Assembly (NCBI GenBank): GCA_964537505.1
Contig: CAZICK010000014.1
Span: 1-54,696 of the forward strand
From: DAINBT01 sp036732785
GTDB taxonomy: Bacteria > Planctomycetota > Phycisphaerae > Sedimentisphaerales > SM23-30
Length of the DNA: 54,696 nt
Direction of reading: 5' to 3'
The notes under the pieces are model-generated. The model made no database searches, was not told where the DNA came from, and saw only the letters and a list, made by a program, of their open reading frames with translations. Of the stretch, positions 1 to 7,685 are shown in pieces (within the stretch, counting starts at the first letter, position 1; the number at the start of each line of letters is the position of its first letter). The position numbers were made by a program, and so were the translations under genes.

Positions 1-117
1 GAAACCAGTCATTTTTTGGCATATCCATGTACAGATTCTTATGAGGAGCCAAAAATATTAGGTAGAATTCTCTCAGGACAGAAAATACAAGTGGAAAACA
101 CAAATGGAGTGAAAGTT

Positions 118-738
118 ATGATTAGTAGGCGAAGTATTTTGTTTGTTGTGCTATTATGTGCTGTGACCTTGGCGGGCTGTAGTTCAGGGAATCCGCAGGT
201 TTTGATCAAGACCGAAATGGGTGATATCAGGATTGAACTGTATGAGAGGGAAGCGCCGATAACGGTCGGGAATTTCCTGCGGTACGTCAATGAGGGCCGG
301 TTCAGGGGCTCGACATTTTACCGTGTTGTCAGGACCGGCCCGAAGGATAACCAGCCTGATAACAAGGTGAAGATTCAAGTGCTTCAGGGTGGATTGCAAT
401 ACGATGACCATCCACAGAAGCTGCCGCCAATTGCGCATGAGACGACGGTAATGACAGGGCTGACCCATAAAAACGGAACGCTTTCGATGGCAAGGTACGG
501 ACCCGGGACAGCGGATTTTGATTTTTCGATCTGCATCGGCGATCAACCGGAACTTGATTTCGGCGGTAAACGCAATCCCGATGGGGTCGGATTTGCAGCT
601 TTCGGACAGGTTCTACAGGGCATGGACGTAGTCAGAAAGATACATGCACAGCCTGCTCAGGACCAAATGCTCAAACCGGAAATAAAGATAACTGACATGA
701 TCCTGCTGAATGATCGCAGGGGCAAGACCGGCAGATAA
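118..738 (+). CDS. Peptidyl-prolyl cis-trans isomerase, cyclophilin type, lipoprotein
   Basis: Cyclophilin-family proline isomerase, expected to help folding of exported proteins on the periplasmic side. The start at 118 is chosen over an upstream in-frame ATG at 16 because it has GGAG about 9 bases before it and opens a lipoprotein signal: MISRR, a hydrophobic stretch (ILFVVLLCAVT), then lipobox LAGC with the acylated Cys near residue 20. The mature part starts VLIKTEMGDIRIELYE, the usual opening strand of bacterial cyclophilins, followed by APITVGNFLRYV and GSTFYRVV. The segment GTLSMARYGPGTADFDFSICIG corresponds to the active-site region, and FAAFGQVLQGMDVVRKI is the typical C-terminal strand. 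About 206 residues, normal for a small single-domain cyclophilin. It stands alone on the plus strand, convergent with cinA. The family is clear; the physiological substrate is unknown. Confidence 0.9.
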   Translation: MISRRSILFVVLLCAVTLAGCSSGNPQVLIKTEMGDIRIELYEREAPITVGNFLRYVNEGRFRGSTFYRVVRTGPKDNQPDNKVKIQVLQGGLQYDDHPQKLPPIAHETTVMTGLTHKNGTLSMARYGPGTADFDFSICIGDQPELDFGGKRNPDGVGFAAFGQVLQGMDVVRKIHAQPAQDQMLKPEIKITDMILLNDRRGKTGR

Positions 739-759
739 CCTGTGTTTTCCAAAACATCT

Positions 760-2028
760 CTACTGATCCGCCTTTGCGTTTCTTTGTATTAGTCTGTGAC
801 GCAGCGCATCCAGAGCGGTGTTGACCGCCCGTCGGCGTACCTGATCGCGGTCGCCTGGAAACACATTGCGGATAACTTTTACCTCAGTCTCGTCCGCCAG
901 GGCAATGTAAACCAGGCCCACCGGCTTTTCATCCGTTCCACCCGTTGGTCCGGCGATGCCGGTAATGCCCAGACCGTAATCCGTCTGTGCAATTTGCCGG
1001 GCGCCGGCGGCGAGCTGACCGGCAACCTGTTCGCTGACCGCTCCGTAACTATCAATGATGTCTGTACTGACACCCAGGCAATCTGTCTTGGCCCTGTTGC
1101 TATAAGTGACCCAGCCGGCCTGCAGAAACTCGCTCGCCCCGGAACTATCGGTCAGCTCCTTGGCCAGCCAACCACCGGTGCAGCTTTCGGCAACCGCCAA
1201 GGTACGCCTCTGCCGGCGCAGCATATCCGCAACCGCGCCGGCAAGCGTCTCATCGCCACAGCCAAAAATCAAGTCACCCAAACGCTTTCGTATCTCCATT
1301 TCCACAGGCTCAATAAGTCCCTGGGCCGCTGTCTCATCATCAGACCGGGCAATAATCTTAATGCTGATCATGCCGTCAGCGACGGTGCTGTTGACCAATG
1401 GGTTGCGACCACGAGCCATCATGCCGCCCAGCATTTGAGCGATATTCGACTCTCCCGTACCGACAACACACAAGGCCCGGCAAACAATAACTCCCTTAAC
1501 TCCATCTACAGATATTAATTCCTGTAATTTGCTTTTGACCGACTCGTCGAACATCTTTTTCATTTCGCTTGGAACGCCCGGCAGAAAAAACGCGGCCGCC
1601 GCGGCGAGCCGAACCGAAATACCGGGCGCCGTGCCGATTTGGTTTGCCAGTACCTCGCATCCGGCTGGAATCATTGCCTGAACGCGATTGGTAGGCGACA
1701 TTTCTCTATTCATTCGGAGAAAGAATTTTTCGATCTGTTCCAGGCAGTCCCGGCGCAGCTCCAATTCAACTGCCAACACCTTCGCCAGCGCATAGCGGGT
1801 CAGGTCATCGTCAGTTGGCCCCAGCCCGCCGGTAACCAGCAGCACATCCGCCGTTTGCCCCGTCCGTGTCAGCGCCGCTGTGACAGCATCAATATCATCA
1901 CCGACCGTTACGTGCTCGGTGACAGTAATACCCAAAGGCGGTAGCTGCTGACTTAACCATACGGCGTTCGTATCGGCCGCCTGGCCCAAAACCAGTTCGT
2001 CACCAATACTGATTATAATAGCTTTCAT
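760..2028 (-). CDS. cinA: CinA family protein (MoCF-like domain plus nicotinamide-nucleotide amidohydrolase)
   Basis: Two-domain CinA of 422 residues, the usual full length. The N-terminal MoCF/MogA-like domain (about 1-170) opens with IISIGDELVLGQ and carries the nucleotide-binding GGLGPTDDD near residues 67-75. The C-terminal domain (about 265-415) has VAESCTGG and GITGIAGPTGGT, the signatures of the NMN deamidase family (PncC). In other bacteria CinA acts in pyridine nucleotide salvage, hydrolysing NMN and ADP-ribose derivatives, and is historically linked to competence. The start codon is only 5 bases beyond the stop of the DUF3137 gene, so it is probably the last gene of a lemA-DUF3137-cinA operon. 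Nothing is missing from the expected motifs. Confidence 0.93.
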   Translation of the reverse strand: MKAIIISIGDELVLGQAADTNAVWLSQQLPPLGITVTEHVTVGDDIDAVTAALTRTGQTADVLLVTGGLGPTDDDLTRYALAKVLAVELELRRDCLEQIEKFFLRMNREMSPTNRVQAMIPAGCEVLANQIGTAPGISVRLAAAAAFFLPGVPSEMKKMFDESVKSKLQELISVDGVKGVIVCRALCVVGTGESNIAQMLGGMMARGRNPLVNSTVADGMISIKIIARSDDETAAQGLIEPVEMEIRKRLGDLIFGCGDETLAGAVADMLRRQRRTLAVAESCTGGWLAKELTDSSGASEFLQAGWVTYSNRAKTDCLGVSTDIIDSYGAVSEQVAGQLAAGARQIAQTDYGLGITGIAGPTGGTDEKPVGLVYIALADETEVKVIRNVFPGDRDQVRRRAVNTALDALRHRLIQRNAKADQ

Positions 2029-2033
2029 CGCTA

Positions 2034-3008
2034 CTATTGTTTGCTCCAGATGCGGGTGTTAAGGTTGAGATCATCGGCGATTCCAATGGCAACCTGGAGG
2101 TCCTCGAAATATCCCTGGATCGGGGCAAAATCAATCAAGGTTCGCAGCAACCGCGGCTCGAAAAGACTCTTATTATAGGAAACAGCGACATATATCCTGG
2201 AACGTATAAAAGAAAGGAATATCTGCCGCCCCGTTCTTTTCTTAAAATCGACGATTCTTTTCATCAAACTGGTCGAAAGGATATAGCGTGCCTGAATCTG
2301 ATCATCGCTGTAAACGGCAAAGAGTTTTTCGAATTCGGGGTCTTCCAGTTTTATCAGTTCGCCTCGGCCGATATTCCATGACTGAAACATCTGGCCGAGC
2401 CGACCCAGAAATCTTTCCGCCGTATCGGGCAGAACAACCACTTCGCAGGCGAAATCCTTATTGAAATCGCTGATAAAAAACAACCCCTTAAATATCGTAT
2501 GCCAATGAGTTTTTCTGCGTCCCTTACTATCGGTGGTGGTGGTCTTGTATTCGGCGTGAATCTCAGAGAATTCTATTTCGGTAGCCCCGAGCTTTCCGGC
2601 TACCAGATCGTCACCCTTGTAACGATCGGGCTGGCGTTTGAATATCTCGCAGGCCCGGAATACCGATTCCCCAATATAACCGTGCTTGCTGTAACTGAGG
2701 GTTTCATCTATAAATTTCACGATGCCGTAAATAACCACATCCTTGAATTGGCCGACATAACCCCTGGCCATTAAATGAGTTATAACACCCAGGATAACCA
2801 AACCGAAGACGACTGGAAATAACGCGAACATCGCGGACTGGGCAATGGCGCCGCGCATTACAATGAGTACCACAGCGATAACTGCCAGGATAACGACCGC
2901 GACAATACTAACTTTTTTTACAACCGCTTTTCGCTGTGCCTCCAGTACCGTAAGCTTATTGATTAACGTTGTGTCATAAAATTGCCGCAATTCTTCCAGC
3001 GTCTTCAT
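2034..3008 (-). CDS. DUF3137-type membrane protein
   Basis: A 324-residue protein with two adjacent membrane segments (about residues 31-52 and 58-80), a short cytoplasmic N-terminus (MKTLEELRQFYD), and a long soluble C-terminal domain. That arrangement, and its position directly downstream of lemA, fit the DUF3137 family, which often accompanies LemA. No catalytic motif is visible. The segments HWHTIFKGLFFISDFNKDF and IYVAVSYNKSLFEPRL are typical of this family's soluble part. The start is supported by GGAGA about 7 bases upstream. The gene lies 25 bases after lemA and 5 bases before cinA, so the three are probably cotranscribed. The function is unknown; a role at the envelope with LemA is inferred from context. 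Confidence 0.75.
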   Translation of the reverse strand: MKTLEELRQFYDTTLINKLTVLEAQRKAVVKKVSIVAVVILAVIAVVLIVMRGAIAQSAMFALFPVVFGLVILGVITHLMARGYVGQFKDVVIYGIVKFIDETLSYSKHGYIGESVFRACEIFKRQPDRYKGDDLVAGKLGATEIEFSEIHAEYKTTTTDSKGRRKTHWHTIFKGLFFISDFNKDFACEVVVLPDTAERFLGRLGQMFQSWNIGRGELIKLEDPEFEKLFAVYSDDQIQARYILSTSLMKRIVDFKKRTGRQIFLSFIRSRIYVAVSYNKSLFEPRLLRTLIDFAPIQGYFEDLQVAIGIADDLNLNTRIWSKQ

Positions 3009-3033
3009 ACATCGTCTCCATCATCTCCATCAT

Positions 3034-3603
3034 TTATTCACTCTTAAACAGTTCGCCGACATTGACATTTTCCCGCTCTTTTTCGCTGATCTCGAATAGC
3101 CTTTTGCGCTCGTAGCGCATCATGGAGGCGACAATATTACTGGGGAACATCTCCAGGGCATTGTTGTAGTCGGTAACGGCGGCGTTATATGCCCGCCGGG
3201 CGGCGGATATCTGTTCTTCGATCTCGTTCATGGCCGCCTGCAGTTGCAGAAAATTTTGATTGGCCTTGAGATCGGGATAATTTTCCACCGCCACCATAAT
3301 GCCGCCGAGCATACCAGAGATCTTGTTATCAAGATCGACCCTTTCGTCATCGGATAACTTACCGGAAACGGCCTTGGCCCGCAGTTCGGTAATATCGGTA
3401 AGCGTACCCCTTTCGTGTTTCATATAGGTCTTAACCGTAGAAACCAGATTAGGGATCAGGTCGTATCGCTTTTTCAGCAGGGCATCGATACTGCCGAACA
3501 CATTAAGCACCTGGTTTTTTTTGCCGACCAGGCTGTTATAAATCAGGATTGGAATTCCAACAACGATCACCGCGATAACAATAACTACAATCAACATGGT
3601 CAT
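3034..3603 (-). CDS. lemA: LemA family protein
   Basis: A 189-residue protein with one N-terminal membrane helix (IVVIVIAVIVVGIPILIY, about 5-22) followed by the coiled helical LemA domain: YNSLVGKKNQVLNVFGSID, LLKKRYDLIPNLVSTVKTYM and HERGTLTDITELRAKA are the family's conserved first helices. LemA proteins are small membrane-anchored helical bundles widespread in bacteria, often beside HtpX protease or DUF3137 genes, and still poorly understood. Two in-frame ATGs lie two codons apart; the first (3603) is taken because GGAG lies 8 bases upstream. First gene of lemA-DUF3137-cinA. Its 5' leader is strikingly similar to that of dnaK at 37.3 kb, which suggests shared post-transcriptional control. 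Confidence 0.93.
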   Translation of the reverse strand: MTMLIVVIVIAVIVVGIPILIYNSLVGKKNQVLNVFGSIDALLKKRYDLIPNLVSTVKTYMKHERGTLTDITELRAKAVSGKLSDDERVDLDNKISGMLGGIMVAVENYPDLKANQNFLQLQAAMNEIEEQISAARRAYNAAVTDYNNALEMFPSNIVASMMRYERKRLFEISEKERENVNVGELFKSE

Positions 3604-3721
3604 GGTTTAGTCTCCTATGTTAAATTTGTTAATTTCGTGATTTTGCTATTCCAGTGAGCGACCAACGGGAGCGGTCCTTTGCCAACCGTCTGGAACAGAA
3701 AAAGTGGCCATGCCACCTCCT
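3604..3721 (-). promoter_or_regulatory. Conserved 5' leader element of lemA (same family as the dnaK leader)
   Basis: Read on the minus strand, this runs from AGGAGGTGGCATGGCCAC to the lemA start codon. It matches the dnaK leader (37247-37366) over nearly its whole length, including an identical core CCGCTCCCGTTGGTCGCTC and a shared end TAACATAGGAG that contains the ribosome-binding site. Visible pairings are GTGGC with GCCAC (3-base loop) followed by TTTTT, and TTCCA with TGGAA enclosing about 40 bases. Both pairings are present in both copies. In this copy the loop is ATG, so AGGAGG plus that ATG opens a 21-codon reading frame (3711 to 3646) that is not preserved in the dnaK copy. It could be a structured leader RNA or a small mobile repeat inserted twice. 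Confidence 0.6.
3646..3711 (-). other. Possible upstream reading frame in the lemA leader (21 codons)
   Basis: ATG at 3711 is preceded by AGGAGG with 4 intervening bases and reads MATFSVPDGWQRTAPVGRS and two more residues before TAG. The dnaK copy of the element has AGG in place of this ATG and an in-frame TAA, so translation is not a conserved property. It could be a leader peptide specific to lemA, or an accident of a conserved RNA sequence. Confidence 0.2.
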
Positions 3722-3799
3722 CATATTAACCGTTTGACAGTTTGCAGCATGGACCTGGTTCGACAGGCTCGTCACGGCAAAGTCCATCCCGCATTTCCC

Positions 3800-5065
3800 T
3801 TATTTTGCAAAGGCTGATTTTATTTGCTTAATGGTTACTCCCAGTGTTTTCTCAGCGATAGCGTTCAGGTCTGCTTCCGAGCCTTGCAGATGAAAAGTAC
3901 GATGTATGTGCGTTATAGTTTCGCCGGGCTTTAAAGCGACCGCTGGTGAAGATGATTCCAGTTCATAGAACGGGCCGAGCTGATCGGCGCCGGGTTCGGG
4001 CGGGCCGTCGTTGTATGAATTTACCACATCGCCCTTGTAAGGCTCATCGTGGATTTTCCACAGGGAATTGACATAGTCGGTAGCGCCTTCGGGTTTGTCG
4101 TACTGGACAATGGTCAGGGCCTGATTGGCCAGGTCGTAGCTACCCAGGATATTTTTGGCCCGGGCGGGCGAAAGGCCGATCTTGCCACGGCTTCGCCCAT
4201 CACCCTTAAAGAAGATCGCGCCATCCTTGACGACCAGTCTGTCAGCGGAAATCTTGCCAAAATAAACATCATTGACGATCGGACCCAACTCGGCTTCCGG
4301 ACCGGTATTAAATGGAGCCACAACCGTTGTCGTCGCCGACGGATTGTACATGCCCAGTATCCAGATCGACAGCAGACCTGTTTCTTTTTGCCAGGCGTCA
4401 TTGCCGGTGTTGGTCATCGTGTTTTTTGACTGATATGTAACCATATTGACGGTTGAGGCTGGTTTTGCGCCCAACAAATCGGCCGCGTCCTTGCGATCCA
4501 GTACGCGAATTTCCCGATCCACACGAAGTTTGAGTGTAATACCGGAATAGTTGATCAGCTCCATATCCTTCCTGAAGACCGCATGGTTCTCATCTTTCGA
4601 GACTACGTCAAAAGGAATCGTGTCGATCTGGGCCGGGGTTTGCCAGTGCTCGAAGTCAAACGGGTCGCCTTTCTTAAAGAATATCGAAAACTGGCCCCCT
4701 TCCGGGCCGATCCAGAAACGATCCTCGCCCCCGAAGGCATGGATATGTTCCTGCTTTTCACCGGAAGCAAAAAGTTTATGGTTAATCCAGCCGAAGCTCA
4801 GTCCCTCCGCACCGGCGGCGGTACTGGTCATCACCCGGCCCTGCAACGCGGGCATAACCGCGATCCGCCCCATGCCGTTAGGGTCCGACAAGACGATTAC
4901 ATCATTATATTTTTTGAGAAATTCCAGATTGTACTTGAATGTGCTTTCCGTTTTGCTTGTAGTCATTTTGGGGGTTCCTGTTTTGGGTGCGGTTGGGGTC
5001 TCATCCCGGCAACCTGTTAACATTAAAACACTCATCACAATTGTCAGAAATACATTTGGCTTCAT
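3800..5065 (-). CDS. Exported lipoprotein of unknown function (possibly DUF6786-like)
   Basis: A 421-residue protein with a lipoprotein signal: MKPNVFLTIVMSVLMLTGC, lipobox LTGC, acylated Cys at residue 19. The mature part contains DVIVLSDPNGMGRIAVMPALQGRVMTSTA and later GGEDRFWIGPEGGQF, a pattern I associate with DUF6786-type proteins that have an aldose-epimerase-like beta-sandwich. That assignment is from memory and tentative. The C-terminal half has LKPGETITHIHRTFHLQG. No clear catalytic residues can be named. It starts 89 bases downstream of the ychF stop on the same strand. Carbohydrate-related work at the cell surface is possible given the fold, but is inference only. Confidence 0.55.
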   Translation of the reverse strand: MKPNVFLTIVMSVLMLTGCRDETPTAPKTGTPKMTTSKTESTFKYNLEFLKKYNDVIVLSDPNGMGRIAVMPALQGRVMTSTAAGAEGLSFGWINHKLFASGEKQEHIHAFGGEDRFWIGPEGGQFSIFFKKGDPFDFEHWQTPAQIDTIPFDVVSKDENHAVFRKDMELINYSGITLKLRVDREIRVLDRKDAADLLGAKPASTVNMVTYQSKNTMTNTGNDAWQKETGLLSIWILGMYNPSATTTVVAPFNTGPEAELGPIVNDVYFGKISADRLVVKDGAIFFKGDGRSRGKIGLSPARAKNILGSYDLANQALTIVQYDKPEGATDYVNSLWKIHDEPYKGDVVNSYNDGPPEPGADQLGPFYELESSSPAVALKPGETITHIHRTFHLQGSEADLNAIAEKTLGVTIKQIKSAFAK

Positions 5066-5154
5066 AGCTTTTTACCTCTCTTTCATGGTATGAGGTGTGT
5101 TAAGATATCGCCGGCGACCTGCGGCCGACTCCACATCAAGCGTGTCCACTTAGG

Positions 5155-6228
5155 TCAAACATTAAAACGAAAATTGATAATATCGCCGTCCTGGACGGGA
5201 TATTGTTTGCCTTCGAGACGCACTTTACCGGCAGCCCTGGCGGCTTTCATATCGCCGGCAGCGGCAAAATCGTCGAAGCTGATGGTCTCTGCACGGATAA
5301 AGCCGCGCTGTATATCCGTGTGAATAGCGCCGGCGGCCTCGACAGCCGGGCAATCGGACGATACCGTCCAGGCCCGCACTTCATCGCTACCCACGGTAAG
5401 AAAGGAAATAAGGTTTACGGTGCGATAGCACATGCGTATCAGCCGATCACGGGCAATTTCTTTGAGCCCCATATCTTCAAGAAAAACGCTCCTTTCGTCA
5501 GGATCGAGCACGACAAGATCCGCTTCCAACGAGGCCGATAGTACCAACACTTCACCGCAGGCCTGTTCGTTCGTCAGGGACGACGGGAAATTGACCTTGT
5601 CCTCGTTGACATTCAAGACCACCAGAACCGGTTTCATTGTAAGAAAACCGAAGCTGCGGACAAACTTTTCTTCTTCGGGTGACCCGATAACATCACTTAA
5701 GGGTTTGAGATTCTCCAGCGTATCACTATAGCGGCGCATCAACTCAAGTTCATGCTTGTCGTCTTTTTGCGTTTTGGTCGGTTTGGTGATGGCCTTTTCG
5801 AGCTTTTCAATCCGATTGGCCACCGATTCGAGATCGGCCAGGAACAGCTCCGTTCTAAGCTCATCCACATCACCAGCCGGATCGATGCGGTCTCGATACT
5901 TGGCAACCGCTTCATTTTCAAAGTTGCGAACTACCAATACCAGCATATCGTACTGCCGCGTCTGGGCGATAACCCGGCGAGCGTCATGGCGGCTAGGCTC
6001 ATCGAGAAAACTCAAACCGGGCAAGTCCAGGAATTCTATGGTCGCCGGCGTCATTTTTTTCGGCTTATAAATATCCGTCAGCACCTCCAGGCGATGGTCC
6101 GGCACCTTAACGACAGCCTTGTCCGCCTGATGGGCCGAACCGGACTGCGAATGAACATGCCCACCAGTCAGAGCGGTGAACAAACTCGACTTGCCCGACT
6201 GCGTCAATCCGACTAGTGCTATCTGCAT
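5155..6228 (-). CDS. ychF: YchF/Obg-type P-loop NTPase with C-terminal TGS domain
   Basis: A 357-residue protein. The start is the second of two near ATGs (MQIALVGL at 6228), because GGAG lies 8 bases before it; a longer frame back to 6609 runs through the promoter region and is unlikely. The N-terminal G domain has P-loop GLTQSGKSS (7-15), unlike the usual GLPNVGKST of YchF. G3 is DLPGL. In place of NKxD there is LNVNED, as in YchF proteins that prefer ATP over GTP. A helical coiled-coil insert (about 135-185, LEKAITKPTKTQKDD) and a C-terminal TGS domain (QYPVQDGDIINFRFNV) complete the family layout. YchF binds ribosomes and acts in translation or stress responses. It is divergent from rpsB. 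The family is clear; the P-loop departure makes it a divergent member. Confidence 0.85.
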   Translation of the reverse strand: MQIALVGLTQSGKSSLFTALTGGHVHSQSGSAHQADKAVVKVPDHRLEVLTDIYKPKKMTPATIEFLDLPGLSFLDEPSRHDARRVIAQTRQYDMLVLVVRNFENEAVAKYRDRIDPAGDVDELRTELFLADLESVANRIEKLEKAITKPTKTQKDDKHELELMRRYSDTLENLKPLSDVIGSPEEEKFVRSFGFLTMKPVLVVLNVNEDKVNFPSSLTNEQACGEVLVLSASLEADLVVLDPDERSVFLEDMGLKEIARDRLIRMCYRTVNLISFLTVGSDEVRAWTVSSDCPAVEAAGAIHTDIQRGFIRAETISFDDFAAAGDMKAARAAGKVRLEGKQYPVQDGDIINFRFNV

Positions 6229-6330
6229 GGCCATATCTCCTGAATCTGCTGTATTCCTGCCGGACAGAACCTGTTTGGTCTCGGCAAACCGGGCTGTCCC
6301 TGCCTGTTGTCTCCAATACCAGCCACAGAC

Positions 6331-6359
6331 ATAATCGCCTCTTGACGAAGTTTTGTCAA
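6331..6359 (-). promoter_or_regulatory. Possible ychF promoter overlapping an inverted repeat
   Basis: On the minus strand TTGACA (6359-6354) and GATTAT (6336-6331) are separated by 17 bases, about 100 bases before the ychF start. The -35 hexamer sits in an inverted repeat CTTGAC-8-GTCAAG (6341-6360) that could bind a regulator. The -10 match is weak. Confidence 0.3.
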
Positions 6360-6590
6360 GCCCCTGTAAAACCTGTTGCCAGGGAGTTCCTTTATCCCGC
6401 TTGACCGATCCCAACAACCCAGTACAAATGATATCAACCAATAAAATCTTTTTTTTTCGGGACAAACTCAAAACAGGACTATCGCCGGCAACGATATTGC
6501 AGCGTAACGTGTTGACGTTGATAGAGTTATGCAAATTATATCGCTCAAGACAAGTCGTGAGCGGGAAAAACTTTTTCCACATCTTTTGCC

Positions 6591-6619
6591 TTGACATAAC
6601 CGCCGGCAAAGCGTATTCT
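6591..6619 (+). promoter_or_regulatory. Sigma70-type promoter of the rpsB operon
   Basis: TTGACA (6591-6596) and TATTCT (6614-6619) are separated by exactly 17 bases and lie 73 bases before the rpsB start codon, a perfect -35 with a good -10. This is the strongest promoter visible in the window and fits a highly expressed ribosomal operon. The rest of the ychF-rpsB spacer (6229-6692) holds no further gene; the inverted repeat beside the ychF promoter is its only other structure. Confidence 0.75.
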
Positions 6620-6692
6620 GTTGGTTCTAGAAACCACTATAGGGTGTTTGTGTATATAGGTTTATGTAATAAAGTTTTTTGGAGGATTTATT

Positions 6693-7604
6693 TTGGATAA
6701 CACTATAGTCCGCGAATTAGTTGACGCGGGCGTGCACTTTGGACATCGTTGCGGGCGCTGGAACCCGAAAATGAAACCGTACATTTTCTGCTCCCGTAAC
6801 TCAATCCATATTATTAATGTCAAAGAGACCATCAAAGGACTGTTACGGTCAAAGAAGTTCCTTGCTAGCATGGTCGCTTCCGGAAAAGACGTTCTGTTTG
6901 TCGGGACAAAACGTCAGGCACGTCAACCCATCGTCGAACAATCAAGCCGCTGCCAAATGCCGTACGTTTCGGAACGATGGCTCGGTGGTACGCTGACCAA
7001 CTTCGCTACCATCCGCAAGAGGCTCGTCCGATTGGAAGAACTGGAAGATATGGATGAAAAAGGGCTAATGGCTGACCAGAGCAAAAAAATGGAATCGACG
7101 CTCCGCCGCGAGATGCGTAAGATCAAACGCAACCTCGAAGGCGTTCGCGAGATGAACAAACTGCCGGGCGCCCTGATAATAATCGATGCCCGACGTGAGC
7201 ACCTGGCGATCGCCGAGGCACGAAAACTCAAAATTCCAACGATCTGTCTTTTGGATACCGACTCTGATCCCGATCTGGTGGACATCCCGATACCGGGCAA
7301 CGACGATGCAATGCGCGTGATAGGTCTCATTACATCACAATTAACTAATTCGATCCTCGAAGGCAAATCAGAATATAAAGCTGCCATGGAAACAGCCGAA
7401 GCGACGGAAGCAACTCGCCGTGCTCGCTCCCGCCGCGTTTCAACCGCCCAGACCGCTGAACAGATAAAACAGGGACCGGCAAACCCGGAAGTGGCTCCCA
7501 GGACAGATACTCCCAAAAAAACCAGCCGCGAGGCAACCTCGGCGCCAACTCCTGCGGAACCAGCCGGCACCGGTGGAACCAACCAGACCGGCAGCCCCGA
7601 ATAG
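6693..7604 (+). CDS. rpsB: 30S ribosomal protein S2
   Basis: Ribosomal protein S2 of 303 residues. The family opening is intact (LVDAGVHFGHRCGRWNPKMK), as are KKFLASMVASGKDVLFVGTK, MPYVSERWLGGTLTNFATI and LPGALIIIDARREHLAIAEA. The start codon is TTG at 6693 with GGAGGA six bases upstream; no better ATG is available without losing the conserved N-terminus. The S2 fold ends near residue 235. The remaining 65 or so residues form a low-complexity tail rich in Ala, Thr, Pro and Arg (ARSRRVSTAQTAEQ to PAEPAGTGGTNQTGSPE), longer than in typical S2. First gene of rpsB-tsf-pyrH-frr, transcribed from the promoter at 6591. Confidence 0.97.
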   Translation: MDNTIVRELVDAGVHFGHRCGRWNPKMKPYIFCSRNSIHIINVKETIKGLLRSKKFLASMVASGKDVLFVGTKRQARQPIVEQSSRCQMPYVSERWLGGTLTNFATIRKRLVRLEELEDMDEKGLMADQSKKMESTLRREMRKIKRNLEGVREMNKLPGALIIIDARREHLAIAEARKLKIPTICLLDTDSDPDLVDIPIPGNDDAMRVIGLITSQLTNSILEGKSEYKAAMETAEATEATRRARSRRVSTAQTAEQIKQGPANPEVAPRTDTPKKTSREATSAPTPAEPAGTGGTNQTGSPE

Positions 7605-7685
7605 ATTACCTGATACGTAACAATCTGATCTCGCTAAAGTTGGATTGAACACAAAATTATAAAAGGAAAAAGGAGTCTATACACA

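Noticed and set aside
6229..6609. N-terminal extension of ychF back to 6609
   Set aside because: The extra 127 residues resemble no domain and would overlap the rpsB promoter; the start at 6228 has a good ribosome-binding site and begins directly at the G domain.
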